Shown: positions 25,214-34,718, counted from the first letter of the stretch. The stretch: 64,000 bases of DNA from Parabacteroides gordonii MS-1 = DSM 23371 (GCF_000969825.1 NZ_KQ033919.1:3112749-3176748), one strand, 5' to 3'. The notes: a model not told the origin generated them from the letters alone. Program-made: numbers and translations.

Positions 25214-26212
25214 ATGAACAAAGTAATTGTAATGTTTGCCCTTGTACTGGGCATGACGATGAGTGCTTTCGCACAGGAAACGGACAAAGTGAACGGGAAA
25301 ACGGAGTGCCAAACCGGCAATTCCGTGAAATTGACTAAGGAGGCCTATCCCCGGATGGAGACAGAGGGGGACTTGTACCACGGTCTGACACGCAAACTGA
25401 CGTTTGACAGACTGATTCCGCCGTATGGTCTGGAAGTGACTTATGACAAGACCACACACATTATCTTCCCGTCGGCGGTGCGCTATGTGGACCTCGGTTC
25501 CCCGCACCTGATTGCCGGAAAGGCGGACGGGGCGGAGAATGTTATCCGTGTCAAGGCCACAGTCAGGAATTTCAGGGAGGAAACCAATTTCTCGGTCATT
25601 ACCGAAAGCGGGAGTTTCTACACCTTCAACGTGAAATACGCGGAAGAACCGCTGCTTCTGAGCGTTGAGATGAAAGACTTTATCCATGACGGAAGCACGG
25701 TAAACCGTCCGAACAATGCCCTTGACATCTATTTGCAGGATTTGGGCAGCGAGTCGCCGAAACTGGTGCGTCTGATTATGGAGGCCATTCATAAGGACAA
25801 CAAGCGCAACATCAAGCATATCGGCAGCAAGTCTTTCGGCATCCAGTACCTGCTCCGCGGACTGTACACCCACAACGGGCTGCTCTATTTCCACACGCAG
25901 CTCTGCAACACCTCACACGTGCCTTTCGATGTCGATTTTATCACGTTCAAGATTGTCGACAAGAAGGTCATGAAGCGCACGGCTATCCAGGAGCAGGTCA
26001 TCTTCCCGCTCAGGGCATACAACTATGCCACCGTGGTGGCCGGAAAGAAGGACGAACGTACCGTTTTCACGCTGGACAAGTTCACGATTCCCGATGACAA
26101 GATGCTGGTTGTGGAACTGCATGAGAAAAACGGCGGACGCCACCAGTCGTTCACGGTGGAGAACGAGGATATCGTCCGGGCAAAGGTCATCAACGAACTT
26201 AAAGTGAAATGA
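25214..26212 (+). CDS. traN: TraN (DUF4138), VirB9-like
   Basis: Protein of 332 residues with a signal peptide (1-20, MNKVIVMFALVLGMTMSAFA) and a periplasmic beta-rich domain (TYDKTTHIIFPSAVRYVDLG). DUF4138 TraN proteins form the outer-membrane side of the channel with TraM and TraO. Its stop overlaps the ATG of traO. Confidence 0.9.
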   Translation: MNKVIVMFALVLGMTMSAFAQETDKVNGKTECQTGNSVKLTKEAYPRMETEGDLYHGLTRKLTFDRLIPPYGLEVTYDKTTHIIFPSAVRYVDLGSPHLIAGKADGAENVIRVKATVRNFREETNFSVITESGSFYTFNVKYAEEPLLLSVEMKDFIHDGSTVNRPNNALDIYLQDLGSESPKLVRLIMEAIHKDNKRNIKHIGSKSFGIQYLLRGLYTHNGLLYFHTQLCNTSHVPFDVDFITFKIVDKKVMKRTAIQEQVIFPLRAYNYATVVAGKKDERTVFTLDKFTIPDDKMLVVELHEKNGGRHQSFTVENEDIVRAKVINELKVK

Positions 26213-26784
26213 CCATGAAAAAGTACATGTTTATCGTAGTTGCGGCAATGCTTGTCCTCTTCGGGGGACAGGCAAACGCCCAACGCTGTCTGCCCGGTAT
26301 GCGGGGGATAGAACTGAGGGGAGGTTTCACGGACGGTTTCGGCAAGCCGGTGGATTTCTACACGGGTATCGCGATGTCGACCTATACCAAGCACGCGAAC
26401 CGTTGGGTGGTCGGTGCGGAATATCTTCAGAAGAGCTACGGATACCGAAATATGCAGATTCCCCGTGCCCAGTTCACGCTGGAGGGCGGCTATTTCCTGA
26501 AATTCCTCTCCGATCCGTCCAAGACCTTCTTCCTTTCCATCGGCGGCTCCGCCCTTGCCGGTTATGAAACGGTGAACTGGGGCGACAAACAGTTACCCGA
26601 CGGCTCGCTGCTCACGACAAAGGACGCCTTCATCTATGGAGGGGCGGTCACGCTGGAATTGGAGAGTTACATTACCGACCGTATCGTGCTACTCGCCTCC
26701 ATTAGAGAGCGCTGTCTCTGGGGCAGCAAGGTGAGACTGTTCAGTACGCAGTTCGGCCTGGGCGTCAAATTTATCATCAATTAA
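26209..26784 (+). CDS. traO: TraO, outer-membrane conjugation protein
   Basis: Protein of 191 residues with a signal peptide (KKYMFIVVAAMLVLFGGQANA) and a beta-barrel-like pattern (GGFTDGFGKPVDFYTGIAMS, VVGAEYLQKSY). The ATG at 26209 overlaps the traN stop; the second ATG two codons later (26215) is equally possible. In CTnDOT traP follows, but here the next gene is traQ. Confidence 0.88.
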   Translation: MTMKKYMFIVVAAMLVLFGGQANAQRCLPGMRGIELRGGFTDGFGKPVDFYTGIAMSTYTKHANRWVVGAEYLQKSYGYRNMQIPRAQFTLEGGYFLKFLSDPSKTFFLSIGGSALAGYETVNWGDKQLPDGSLLTTKDAFIYGGAVTLELESYITDRIVLLASIRERCLWGSKVRLFSTQFGLGVKFIIN

Positions 26785-26792
26785 AAACAAGA

Positions 26793-27392
26793 ATGAATAT
26801 GAATACATTGAATCAAAAAAGAGTATGGAGCGGACTGGTGTCCGTCCTGTTCGTAAGCCTGTTGGCTTGTCTGTTCACAGCCTGCAACGATAAAATTGAC
26901 GTGCAGCAGGCGTTCCCTTTCACCGTGGAAACCATGCCTGTGCCCACTCGTCTTGTGTTGGGCGAGACGGCGGAAATCAGGTGCGAGTTGAAGCGTGCCG
27001 GGCGTTTCGAGGATGCACGCTACACCATACGCTATTTCCAGCCGAACGGAAAAGGCTCGCTGCTTCTGGATAACGGCATGAAACTGCTACCCAATGACCG
27101 TTACCCGTTGGACCGTGAGGTGTTCCGCCTCTATTACACCTCCGGATGTACGGACCGGCAGACCATCGACATCTATTTCGAGGACAATGCAGGGCAGGTG
27201 GTATTGCTCTCTTTCTCCTTCAACAATGAAAATGAAGAGGAAGAGATGACCGAAGTAACGGAAAAGAGTAAAGACCTGCCGACCATGCAGATCGATACGA
27301 CACCTGTTCGCTTCCCGCCCGATTCGCCGGATGAACCCTTTTTCACTCCGCTGACAATGGAAACCGGTCTTTACAACAAAACCGCCTTATGA
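26793..27392 (+). CDS. traQ: TraQ (DUF3872) lipoprotein
   Basis: Protein of 199 residues with a lipoprotein signal (SVLFVSLLACLFTACND, Cys at about 31) and a DUF3872 domain with TVETMPVPTRLVLGETAEIRC. Residues after about 145 form an acidic, Pro-rich tail (NENEEEEMTEV). It overlaps the lysozyme gene by 4 bp. Confidence 0.85.
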   Translation: MNMNTLNQKRVWSGLVSVLFVSLLACLFTACNDKIDVQQAFPFTVETMPVPTRLVLGETAEIRCELKRAGRFEDARYTIRYFQPNGKGSLLLDNGMKLLPNDRYPLDREVFRLYYTSGCTDRQTIDIYFEDNAGQVVLLSFSFNNENEEEEMTEVTEKSKDLPTMQIDTTPVRFPPDSPDEPFFTPLTMETGLYNKTAL

Positions 27393-27889
27393 GAAGCAAA
27401 CTGTTTGCCCTTTGGCTTTTGGCCTTTTCCTTTGTTCCCGGGCTGTTTGCCCAGACTGGGATTTCCCCACCGGATGCCGGGCTGTTCAACAAGGCGGTGG
27501 CCTGTATCAAGGAAGCGGAAGGCTGGCACGGAAACCATCTGCCTTATGTAGGGTACGGCCACAAAATTCTTCCCCACGAGAAACTGACGACCGATATGAC
27601 GGAAGCGCAGGCGGATTCACTGTTGAGAGCCGATTTGAGGAAATTGCATAAGATGTGCAGCCGCTTCGGAAAAGATGCCCTCCTGGTCGCAACGCTGGCC
27701 TATAATGTCGGATATTACCGGTTGGTCGGGTACGGGAAGATACCGAAAAGCAGGTTGATCCAAAAGTTGGAATCCGGCAACAGGGATATTTACGAGGAGT
27801 ATATCTCGTTCCGATGCTATAAGGGAAAGGTGGTGCCGAGCATCGAGCGACGACGGAAGAAAGAGTTTGAATTGTTGTATATACATTAA
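27389..27889 (+). CDS. GH24-type lysozyme of the conjugation operon
   Basis: Protein of 166 residues with signal peptide (MRSKLFALWLLAFSFVPGLFA) and a T4-type lysozyme core: IKEAEGWHG (the catalytic Glu), LPYVGYGHKI, and ALLVATLAYNVG. It should locally open peptidoglycan so that the channel can cross the wall. It is the last gene of the tra operon and is followed by a strong terminator. Confidence 0.85.
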   Translation: MRSKLFALWLLAFSFVPGLFAQTGISPPDAGLFNKAVACIKEAEGWHGNHLPYVGYGHKILPHEKLTTDMTEAQADSLLRADLRKLHKMCSRFGKDALLVATLAYNVGYYRLVGYGKIPKSRLIQKLESGNRDIYEEYISFRCYKGKVVPSIERRRKKEFELLYIH

Positions 27890-27895
27890 ATTATT

Positions 27896-27934
27896 AAGGG
27901 GCTGACTAAAGTGTTAGTAAAGCCCCTTTTTCTT
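27896..27934 (+). terminator. terminator of the tra operon
   Basis: AAGGGGCT (27896-27903) pairs with AGCCCCTT (27921-27928), followed by TTTTCTT. It separates the transfer genes from the AT-rich defence insert. Confidence 0.85.
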
Positions 27935-28060
27935 ATTTTCGGTAAGGTCAATCTCGACCTGGTTTCCAAATATTCAATTCTCAGAAAGTCATTCTGACTT
28001 TTTAGCCTCCCTATTAATAATAAAGAATTTGGTATTTAAAAGAGATTACCTTCTCGGAAA

Positions 28061-28092
28061 TTGGGGCATCACAAAATAAATTCATATCTTTG
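28061..28092 (+). promoter_or_regulatory. promoter of the Hachiman-like operon
   Basis: -7 TATCTTTG (28085-28092) is preceded after 20 bp by TTGG (28061-28064), a near-consensus -33. The predicted start of transcription is only a few bases before the ATG at 28105. Confidence 0.65.
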
Positions 28093-28104
28093 CATATTAA
28101 ATAG

Positions 28105-28947
28105 ATGCCTCAAATGAACCACTTTGATAAAATTGACATACGAGTCTTTGATAGATTCATAGACAAATTTGCAGACCGTTATATTAAACAACGGTCAGAG
28201 GTTTTTAGTGGCATTAATGCTGAATTGTTACAACAAGCAGAATCAATCGGATGCGATTTCAACTTAGAGGCTCTATTTAAAATAATCAAACAGAATTCTA
28301 TCGCAACAGATTTTGCCCGAGAAGAAGGTAAAAGACCATTAGCTTTTAAAGATATATATAGAAGTGATCTGGGAGAATTATTAACGACCTATTATTTTGA
28401 AGAGAAAATAGAAGAAAATAGGAGATTTTTAATTCCAATAAAAAATATATCATATCGAGAAAGGTTGGATTTGCCGGGTCGAGGTTTTGATGCTATAGGA
28501 TATAGGACTGAAGGAGATAAAGTTAATATTCTGATTGGAGAGGCTAAAGTATCCTCACAGAAAGAAAATCCTCCACATGTAGTAGATGTTCACGAGGACT
28601 CGATTTATAAGTCTCAAAAGAACCATCATGACGATATAGGTATAGTTTTACAACGTTTGACGGATTACTTGCGTAGATTATCTTCAACAAAACATTTTTA
28701 TGTTATTGCAGGCGTTGTAATCAATATGAAAGCTGGTAATGTCGATAAATATGACATTACCTATGGTTGCGGTCTTGTTCGAGATTCCAGTTGCGTGAAT
28801 GAAGCAAAAGATTTTGGAAAGATGCAATCTTTAGCGCACGAATTTGAGCCTGGTTTGGTTGATTTTGCCATTTTTTCATTTACTGAAAAAACTATTGATG
28901 AAACAGTCGATTTGTTTTATCAAAAAGTCAAAGAAATGGTACAATGA
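28105..28947 (+). CDS. hamA: HamA-like (DUF1837) nuclease
   Basis: Protein of 280 residues. GRGFDAIGY (126-133, Asp129) and IGEAKVS (144-150, Glu146 and Lys148) form a D...ExK site of the PD-(D/E)XK nuclease type, and DLGELLTTYYFEE (88-100) resembles the upstream helix with a conserved Glu. DUF1837 proteins are the HamA subunit of Hachiman and the related AbpA; HamA degrades DNA when released by the HamB helicase. The ATG at 28114 (MNHFDK) is another possible start. It overlaps the helicase gene by 4 bp. Low GC compared with the tra genes suggests transfer from elsewhere. Confidence 0.78.
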   Translation: MPQMNHFDKIDIRVFDRFIDKFADRYIKQRSEVFSGINAELLQQAESIGCDFNLEALFKIIKQNSIATDFAREEGKRPLAFKDIYRSDLGELLTTYYFEEKIEENRRFLIPIKNISYRERLDLPGRGFDAIGYRTEGDKVNILIGEAKVSSQKENPPHVVDVHEDSIYKSQKNHHDDIGIVLQRLTDYLRRLSSTKHFYVIAGVVINMKAGNVDKYDITYGCGLVRDSSCVNEAKDFGKMQSLAHEFEPGLVDFAIFSFTEKTIDETVDLFYQKVKEMVQ

Positions 28948-31900
28948 ATGGCATGGACTACATACAGCAGATTCTAAATGATGATGATATCAATATGCTC
29001 TTACAAAAGAGTAATCAAACATATCATCTTCAATCAATATGTATAAACAATTCGAATTTTACTTCGTCTGATATTGAATTATCTTGTCGCCTTGCATTTT
29101 TACTTATAGGTCTTTCATTTCATGAGAACACTAACCTAAAGTGGGCAGAACATGCTTATAAGCTATTAAAAAATGTACACATAGAGGAAAAGGAAGATAG
29201 GGAAATTTTTGACAAAATAATGGGCTATGAATTAGACAATGTTTCGTTAATATATTATTTTTATTTGTCAAGTCTTGCCCTTATTTTAGATAAAACTATT
29301 TCCGCCCGTCTTGATTTAAAACAATTTGTTGATTTCAAAGATGTTGAGTCGTCTTGGAGTCAACGTGTTTTGGCTGGTATTTTTAAAGCACTTTTTTTCT
29401 TAATTCGTAAAAGTGATGGGTTTGAAGATATTCGTAGAGCCATATCCGAAATCTCTAATCTACAAAAGGAACAAGTAAAATTCGAGGATCAATATTTGAA
29501 CCAATTCGATGTTCAAGCACAAAAAGAAGAGGCTCTTATATTGGTTGGATTATATCATACCTCAAAAGCTTTAACAGAAACAGCTGAATATCTAATTAAC
29601 GGATATAATTATAAAAAACGTATTGATAATGTTGTAAGACAACATATTGACATTGCATTAGACTTAATACCTTCGGACATCCGGTTAAGAGACTTTATCT
29701 CTATAATTAACAAAGACTTGCAATCTTTAATACGGAATTCCATTTGGAATGGGACAGCCTTTCAAGATCAAATTAAAAAACTTTGTGAGTTCAAAAGTTC
29801 TCATAATATATTGGAGCTTTTACCATCGCAAAGACAGGCTATGCAGCAAAATTTATTTGATGTCTATGCAAATGCTTCAATAGTGCAGATGCCAACAAGT
29901 GCCGGTAAGACTATGTTGGCAGAATTCAATATTGTTTTGACAAAATCTTTACGAAAAGACGCTAAGGTTGTATACGTCGTGCCATCCAGAGCATTAGTTA
30001 ATCAGGTATATTTTGATCTACGTAAAGACTTATCCGCGATAGGCTTCAATGTTGAACGCACATCTTCTGCAAGTGAAATAGACCCGACTGAGGCCGATTT
30101 CTTGATTGCAGACGATGTTGATGTTATAGTTTCAACGCCAGAAAAATTAGATTTATTAATTCGCCGTTCTCATCCTTCCGTTGAAGACGTTTCGTTATTT
30201 ATCATTGATGAGGCTCATACTATTGAAAACGGAGAACGAGGTGCACGACTGGAATTACTTATTGCTATGTTACGTCGAGAGAGACCCAATGCAAAATATA
30301 TGCTTTTATCGCCGTTCCTACCTGGCAATACAGAGGCATTAAAAGACTGGCTTGGAGGAGGTAACATTATTAATGTAGATTGGAGGCCTTCTGAAAAAAT
30401 AGTTATTGGATTGAAAGTAACTAAAGCCAAAGCTACATTCAATTTACTACCATCTGCTTATAGTTTCAATCTATATCAGGAGAATGAGCAAGTAATAAAA
30501 AATCCATATCAACTTGTATCAACAACTCCTAAAGATAGGATATTGGAATTTTCATGTCGTCATTTTTCCTCGAAAGGAAAAACGGAACTTATACTTTGCA
30601 AAGGTAAAGGTTCGGCTAACAATGTAGCAGAAAAAATCTATAGTTGGATTGACGATAATATTAATAGTGATGAAATTCATTTAGTCCAAAAATATATTGA
30701 TGAAGAATTGGGATGCTCAACATCCTTTTCTAAGTTTTTAGGAAAGGGGGTTGCTGTTCATCATGCAGGCTTATCAGATGAAACTAAATTACTAACAGAA
30801 CATCTTATTCGTCAAGGATTAATTAACTACGTATGTGCAACTACAACCATTGCTGAAGGTGTTAATTTTCCCGTATCTTCTGTTTATTTTGATACATATC
30901 AACGTGGTCGAGATAATTTATTATCAGCTAATGACTTTTGGAATATAGCAGGTAGATCTGGACGGACTATGGTAGATGATTTTGGAAAGATTATCTTACC
31001 ATTTAACACTCATACGAATGCAGAAACAGGCAAAGCTATTCTTAGCAAAGGTGCAGAAGAATTAACAAGTGTTTTAGCGAAACTATTTCTTGATAGAGAA
31101 TATATACTTGAGACATTGATAAAAAAAAGGGGAATAGAAATATTAATGGCTGAATATACCGATGCATTCAGCCCTATATTTCAATACTTCGTACATCTTT
31201 TAAATGTTTCCAACAACGAGCTTGCTGTAGATATTGATGAGCTTTTTAAGGATTCATTGGTGTATTTTATGCTGGATAATGAACAGCAAAGGAATAAATT
31301 CATAGATTTATGTAAGCAGATATATTTAACAATCCAAGCACGATATGCAGATAATATTGGGGTTTTGAAATATGCAGATAAGACAGGTTTTTCCGTTCCA
31401 TCTGTTTTAAAGATTATGCTTCAAAAAGCAACAAATCCGGCTATTGCAGACTTAGACACATGGAATGTGAATGTAATGTTTAATCGAAGAAATGCTGAAA
31501 ACTTAACAGAGAAGATCAAAGCTATTTCAGAATTAAGAGAAACGGGACTGGGAACTGATGATACGACAGCCCCATTTAATCCAGAATTGGTTGCAAAAAT
31601 GATAATACGTTGGGTTAAAGGGGATAAAATAAATGCCATATCCTCAATCCATCCCCATTTTACAGACAATGATGCGGATAAACGCTTAACTCAATTTGTT
31701 TCATATATGAATCAGCTACGATTTAAAGCATCGTGGGGATTAAGCGCACTTGAAGGTATAGTAAAAGGAAATGAGGATGAAATGAAAGATTCATACATCC
31801 CATCTTATGTTTATTATGGTGTAGATAATAATCCAGCTTTAGCTATGAGAATGTTGGGTATACCACGTTCTTTATCATTATCTTTATCGCAAATAATTAC

Positions 31901-32045
31901 AGGTTCTATCTCAGATTACTCATTTACAAAATTGCGTAATATAATTAATTCGCTATCATTAAATGATTGGGATTCCTTAAAACCAACACGTTCAAAATTG
32001 TCTGGAGAAGAATGGAAGCATATTGTAAGTATTCTAATGAAATAA
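28944..32045 (+). CDS. hamB: HamB-like DEAH-box helicase
   Basis: Protein of 1033 residues of superfamily 2. An all-helical N-terminal 290 residues is followed by Q/Walker A (MPTSAGKTMLAEF, about 314-326), DEAH (IIDEAHTIENG, about 419-429), AVHHAGLSD, TTTIAEGVNFP and motif VI (AGRSGR, about 669-674), then a long C-terminal helical region. The pairing with a DUF1837 nuclease matches Hachiman, where the helicase senses damaged or foreign DNA and frees the nuclease. It is longer than the HamB proteins I recall, so a sub-type or a related AbpB-like system is possible. Confidence 0.78.
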   Translation: MNGMDYIQQILNDDDINMLLQKSNQTYHLQSICINNSNFTSSDIELSCRLAFLLIGLSFHENTNLKWAEHAYKLLKNVHIEEKEDREIFDKIMGYELDNVSLIYYFYLSSLALILDKTISARLDLKQFVDFKDVESSWSQRVLAGIFKALFFLIRKSDGFEDIRRAISEISNLQKEQVKFEDQYLNQFDVQAQKEEALILVGLYHTSKALTETAEYLINGYNYKKRIDNVVRQHIDIALDLIPSDIRLRDFISIINKDLQSLIRNSIWNGTAFQDQIKKLCEFKSSHNILELLPSQRQAMQQNLFDVYANASIVQMPTSAGKTMLAEFNIVLTKSLRKDAKVVYVVPSRALVNQVYFDLRKDLSAIGFNVERTSSASEIDPTEADFLIADDVDVIVSTPEKLDLLIRRSHPSVEDVSLFIIDEAHTIENGERGARLELLIAMLRRERPNAKYMLLSPFLPGNTEALKDWLGGGNIINVDWRPSEKIVIGLKVTKAKATFNLLPSAYSFNLYQENEQVIKNPYQLVSTTPKDRILEFSCRHFSSKGKTELILCKGKGSANNVAEKIYSWIDDNINSDEIHLVQKYIDEELGCSTSFSKFLGKGVAVHHAGLSDETKLLTEHLIRQGLINYVCATTTIAEGVNFPVSSVYFDTYQRGRDNLLSANDFWNIAGRSGRTMVDDFGKIILPFNTHTNAETGKAILSKGAEELTSVLAKLFLDREYILETLIKKRGIEILMAEYTDAFSPIFQYFVHLLNVSNNELAVDIDELFKDSLVYFMLDNEQQRNKFIDLCKQIYLTIQARYADNIGVLKYADKTGFSVPSVLKIMLQKATNPAIADLDTWNVNVMFNRRNAENLTEKIKAISELRETGLGTDDTTAPFNPELVAKMIIRWVKGDKINAISSIHPHFTDNDADKRLTQFVSYMNQLRFKASWGLSALEGIVKGNEDEMKDSYIPSYVYYGVDNNPALAMRMLGIPRSLSLSLSQIITGSISDYSFTKLRNIINSLSLNDWDSLKPTRSKLSGEEWKHIVSILMK

Positions 32046-32183
32046 ATGAAGCTGGACAGAAGTGCCGGCTTCATCCTTATACTCGATGGAGATATACACC
32101 CAGCGTTCAATCTGTAATTCCCTCTCGGCTCTTGCCAGGTCCTTGGCATATTCCCACCAGTCGTCAATTCGTTCTTGTACCAT
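32034..32183 (-). pseudogene. probably truncated small ICE gene at the defence-insert edge
   Basis: Minus-strand frame of 49 codons starting at 32183 (MVQERIDDWWEYAKDLARAE), 10 bp after the stop of the upstream gene, with the GC-rich codon use of the ICE. It ends 12 bp inside the AT-rich helicase gene, where base composition changes abruptly. The simplest reading is an operon gene whose 3' part was replaced when the Hachiman block was inserted. It may still be a complete small gene. Confidence 0.4.
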
Positions 32184-32193
32184 AACAGATAAT

Positions 32194-33186
32194 TTAATCA
32201 ACCCAGAATGTCCCGCAATGCGGACATTTGTGCCCGCACGGGTAGTCGTTTATATAATACACATCCCTATGTCTGCTAATATTTATATCCCCGGCTGTAC
32301 AACCTCCTTTCCTGAATGTTTTGACATATTCGGCCTCTTGCCGCTGGTGTTCCGTCATGTGGCTTTTGGAAAGTTTCTTTTTAACAGACTTCATTCCGGT
32401 TTCCCATTTGGTGGAGTCACACCAGTCATGCACCATACCGCAGATTTCGTCTGCATAGGAATAATGCACCTGCGAATCCACAAAGAGATTATCCCTGTTG
32501 AACGGGAGTGTGATGTCAATAGGTAACATGGTATGATCCCCCGAACCGATACGGCTGTCCGCTATCGCAACCACGACATTGCCATAAAAACGGATGGTCT
32601 TGAAGTCCTGTCCGGAATCTTTGGAAACAAGATCGTTGAACATGGCATTGAAATAAATTCTCAGCTCTCCACCGTATGCGGCTGCCATCAGCATTTCAAG
32701 AATCCTGTCGTCATACGGCCCCTTTCGCAACCTGATAATCCGTCTTATCCTGTTGCACCAGTATGCTTCCGATTTACTGCGATGGCACTTGCCGTACTGG
32801 TATCCTTCGATCTCCAATCCTAACGAATAAAACATGGTGGTCGTGGAAGTGTTTTTTATCAGGCCTTCAGTCGGATAGGTGTCATTCCGCTCATAGAGCA
32901 TGTCACAGATGTTATCTTCATTTTCGACATAATCGGTGCCAAGTCCGGCTTTCTCCATAGACTCTTTAATGTCACGCATCTCGGTACGAAGATTTTCCGA
33001 GAATTGCTCCGAGTACCACTCGGAAGATTCTTCATCCAACGGAAGCATACTGTTCTGCCGGATGCACTTTTCCTGCAAATCCTCGTGTTCGTCAAGTGAC
33101 TCATTATAATCCACGAAATAAAGGCTTACCGATTTGGGCACGTGGCACTCCCAAGGTTGTATGGCTGTTGTTGTCATAGCTTTCAT
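32194..33186 (-). CDS. unknown ICE protein with C-terminal zinc motif
   Basis: Protein of about 330 residues (start chosen at MKAMTTTAIQ; MTTTAIQ at 33177 is also possible). It contains TMFYSLGLEIEGYQYGKC, RLRKGPYDDRILEMLMAAAY and, at the end, CGHKCPHCGTFW, two Cys pairs for zinc. No family is recognised. It lies in the operon that begins after element C with the ArdA-like gene. Confidence 0.6.
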   Translation of the reverse strand: MKAMTTTAIQPWECHVPKSVSLYFVDYNESLDEHEDLQEKCIRQNSMLPLDEESSEWYSEQFSENLRTEMRDIKESMEKAGLGTDYVENEDNICDMLYERNDTYPTEGLIKNTSTTTMFYSLGLEIEGYQYGKCHRSKSEAYWCNRIRRIIRLRKGPYDDRILEMLMAAAYGGELRIYFNAMFNDLVSKDSGQDFKTIRFYGNVVVAIADSRIGSGDHTMLPIDITLPFNRDNLFVDSQVHYSYADEICGMVHDWCDSTKWETGMKSVKKKLSKSHMTEHQRQEAEYVKTFRKGGCTAGDINISRHRDVYYINDYPCGHKCPHCGTFWVD

Positions 33187-33267
33187 TCGTTTTAATATGT
33201 TTGATAAAAGCAATGAAGCCCTGCCGGTTTTCGACAGAGCCTCATTGTTCAGTTCGTTCGCCTCGGT

Positions 33268-33426
33268 TCATGGTTCGTCAATAGTAAATTCATCTTCATA
33301 AACTTCTATCTCCAGACCGCTTTCACAAATGCGTACAAGCCAGGTGTATTGCAGGCGTTCTACCAGTTCGATGTTACGATAGCCCCTGTATGGGCGTATC
33401 AATGTTGCCAAATCTCCGACTTTCAT
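33268..33426 (-). CDS. 52-residue hypothetical protein
   Basis: MKVGDLATLIRPYRGYRNIE onward, ending in EVYEDEFTIDEP. The N-terminal half has the pattern of a small beta-barrel protein (VGDLATLIRP). The frame is open further upstream but only over the next gene's C-terminus. Gaps of 29 bp and more to its neighbours. Function unknown. Confidence 0.5.
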   Translation of the reverse strand: MKVGDLATLIRPYRGYRNIELVERLQYTWLVRICESGLEIEVYEDEFTIDEP

Positions 33427-33455
33427 AATCTTTATTTTTTTACGGTTTATATTGG

Positions 33456-34478
33456 TTATACTGCCAAAGGCTGTTGTTTTGCCTTCCATTGCCGATGTGC
33501 TACAATATATTCCTGACGTTCCTGTTCCAGCCTTGCTTCCGTTTCGGGGGTATAACCGAGAAATTCGATACATCCTCCGTTATAACCGGTCATCCGGCAT
33601 CGCATACCCGCTTCGGTGAGTTTGTCAATCCGCTTTTGTGCGGTCTTGGCACTGGAATACTGCTTGGGCCAGAAGTAATGCTCGCCTTTCGACCCGTAGG
33701 TGTCTTCACCGAGAATCAGTTTCCCGGCATTTGCCCGGCTTTGGATAAAGTCGAAGCGGGCTTTGCCGAGTGCCTGACGTATGGCCTTGTGGGCGGCTCC
33801 TTCGGGATGCTTGAAAACCTCAGGCAGTTTATCTTTGGTTTGCAGCTTCGGCAGTTCCGTCTGATAGGGCTTGTCATACCGTCCGATGCCCAGTGTCAGA
33901 TAGAAATTTGTATCGAAGTAGTCGGTCATGATGTCGCTGTTGTCGTAGTTGTACGACATGGTAAAATCACAGACGTTGAGCATGACCTCGCGTGCCCGTT
34001 CCGTAATGGTCCGGTCTGTTCCAATGTGATAATGGTTGATATCTTTATAGATAAGACCGGACTCTTTCGTGAAGGCCTCGAAATCCGCTTTGACCAGATA
34101 GATGTTGATGGAACGGTAACCGTTCTGTGTGACGGAGAATTTATACCGCGGATAGGTCTCCTTGAGCCATTTGCGGATAATCTCCACGATTTCCCCGCGC
34201 ATCTGTCCGTTGTAGTTCCTGCCTTTCCAACGGTATTCGTTATAGACGTATTCCGTGTACTCGTTGGCTGATGCGCCGGCATAGTCGTTTTCATAACCGG
34301 ATGCAGCGGCCGATACGGTCGTGTCATCCTTCCATTTGGCGTACAATCTTTCAAATTCGAGATTGATCTGCTGCATGGTTTCCGTACTGCCACCCTTGTC
34401 GGGATGGTTCTGCAATGCCAGTACGCGGTAACTCTTCTTCAGTTCCGCAAGGCTGTTTATATTCTGAAAGTATCCCAT
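33456..34478 (-). CDS. DnaJ-like N-terminus with LPD29-type domain
   Basis: Protein of 340 residues. Residues 1-50 form a J domain (LKKSYRVLALQNHPDKGG with the HPD tripeptide). The central part (NYDNSDIMTDYFDTNFYL, LGIGRYDKPY) resembles the LPD29 domain recalled from large polyvalent proteins of mobile elements. The C-terminus (KRIDKLTEAGMRCRMTGYNGG) is unknown. A J domain suggests recruitment of host DnaK. The start ATG 34478 (MGYFQNINSL) fits the J domain; the upstream frame is unsupported. Confidence 0.7.
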   Translation of the reverse strand: MGYFQNINSLAELKKSYRVLALQNHPDKGGSTETMQQINLEFERLYAKWKDDTTVSAAASGYENDYAGASANEYTEYVYNEYRWKGRNYNGQMRGEIVEIIRKWLKETYPRYKFSVTQNGYRSINIYLVKADFEAFTKESGLIYKDINHYHIGTDRTITERAREVMLNVCDFTMSYNYDNSDIMTDYFDTNFYLTLGIGRYDKPYQTELPKLQTKDKLPEVFKHPEGAAHKAIRQALGKARFDFIQSRANAGKLILGEDTYGSKGEHYFWPKQYSSAKTAQKRIDKLTEAGMRCRMTGYNGGCIEFLGYTPETEARLEQERQEYIVAHRQWKAKQQPLAV

Positions 34479-34503
34479 AATGTTGATTTTTAATTGATGA
34501 CCA

Positions 34504-34713
34504 TTAAAAAATGAGTGATTCGCAGAAAAAAGGCAGGAAGTCCTGTTCGATGCCGAGGTTATCGCATGCCGATTCCAAATCACCTTCCCGCAAATCGTTC
34601 GCGTCGCGTAATTCACGCAGGTTTCTTACTTCGGCATCAAGGTATTCCCGAGCCGTCTCTTTGTCACACCCGCAAGAAGTGCATATCCTGTCAATGATTA
34701 TTGTTTCCATCAT
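34504..34713 (-). CDS. 69-residue hypothetical protein
   Basis: Small helical acidic protein with CTSCGCDKETAREYLDAEV near the N-terminus, suggesting a UBA-like or short zinc-free helical fold. No family recognised. It is 5 bp from its upstream neighbour's stop codon, in the operon after element C. Confidence 0.5.
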   Translation of the reverse strand: MMETIIIDRICTSCGCDKETAREYLDAEVRNLRELRDANDLREGDLESACDNLGIEQDFLPFFCESLIF

Positions 34714-34718
34714 TATTT

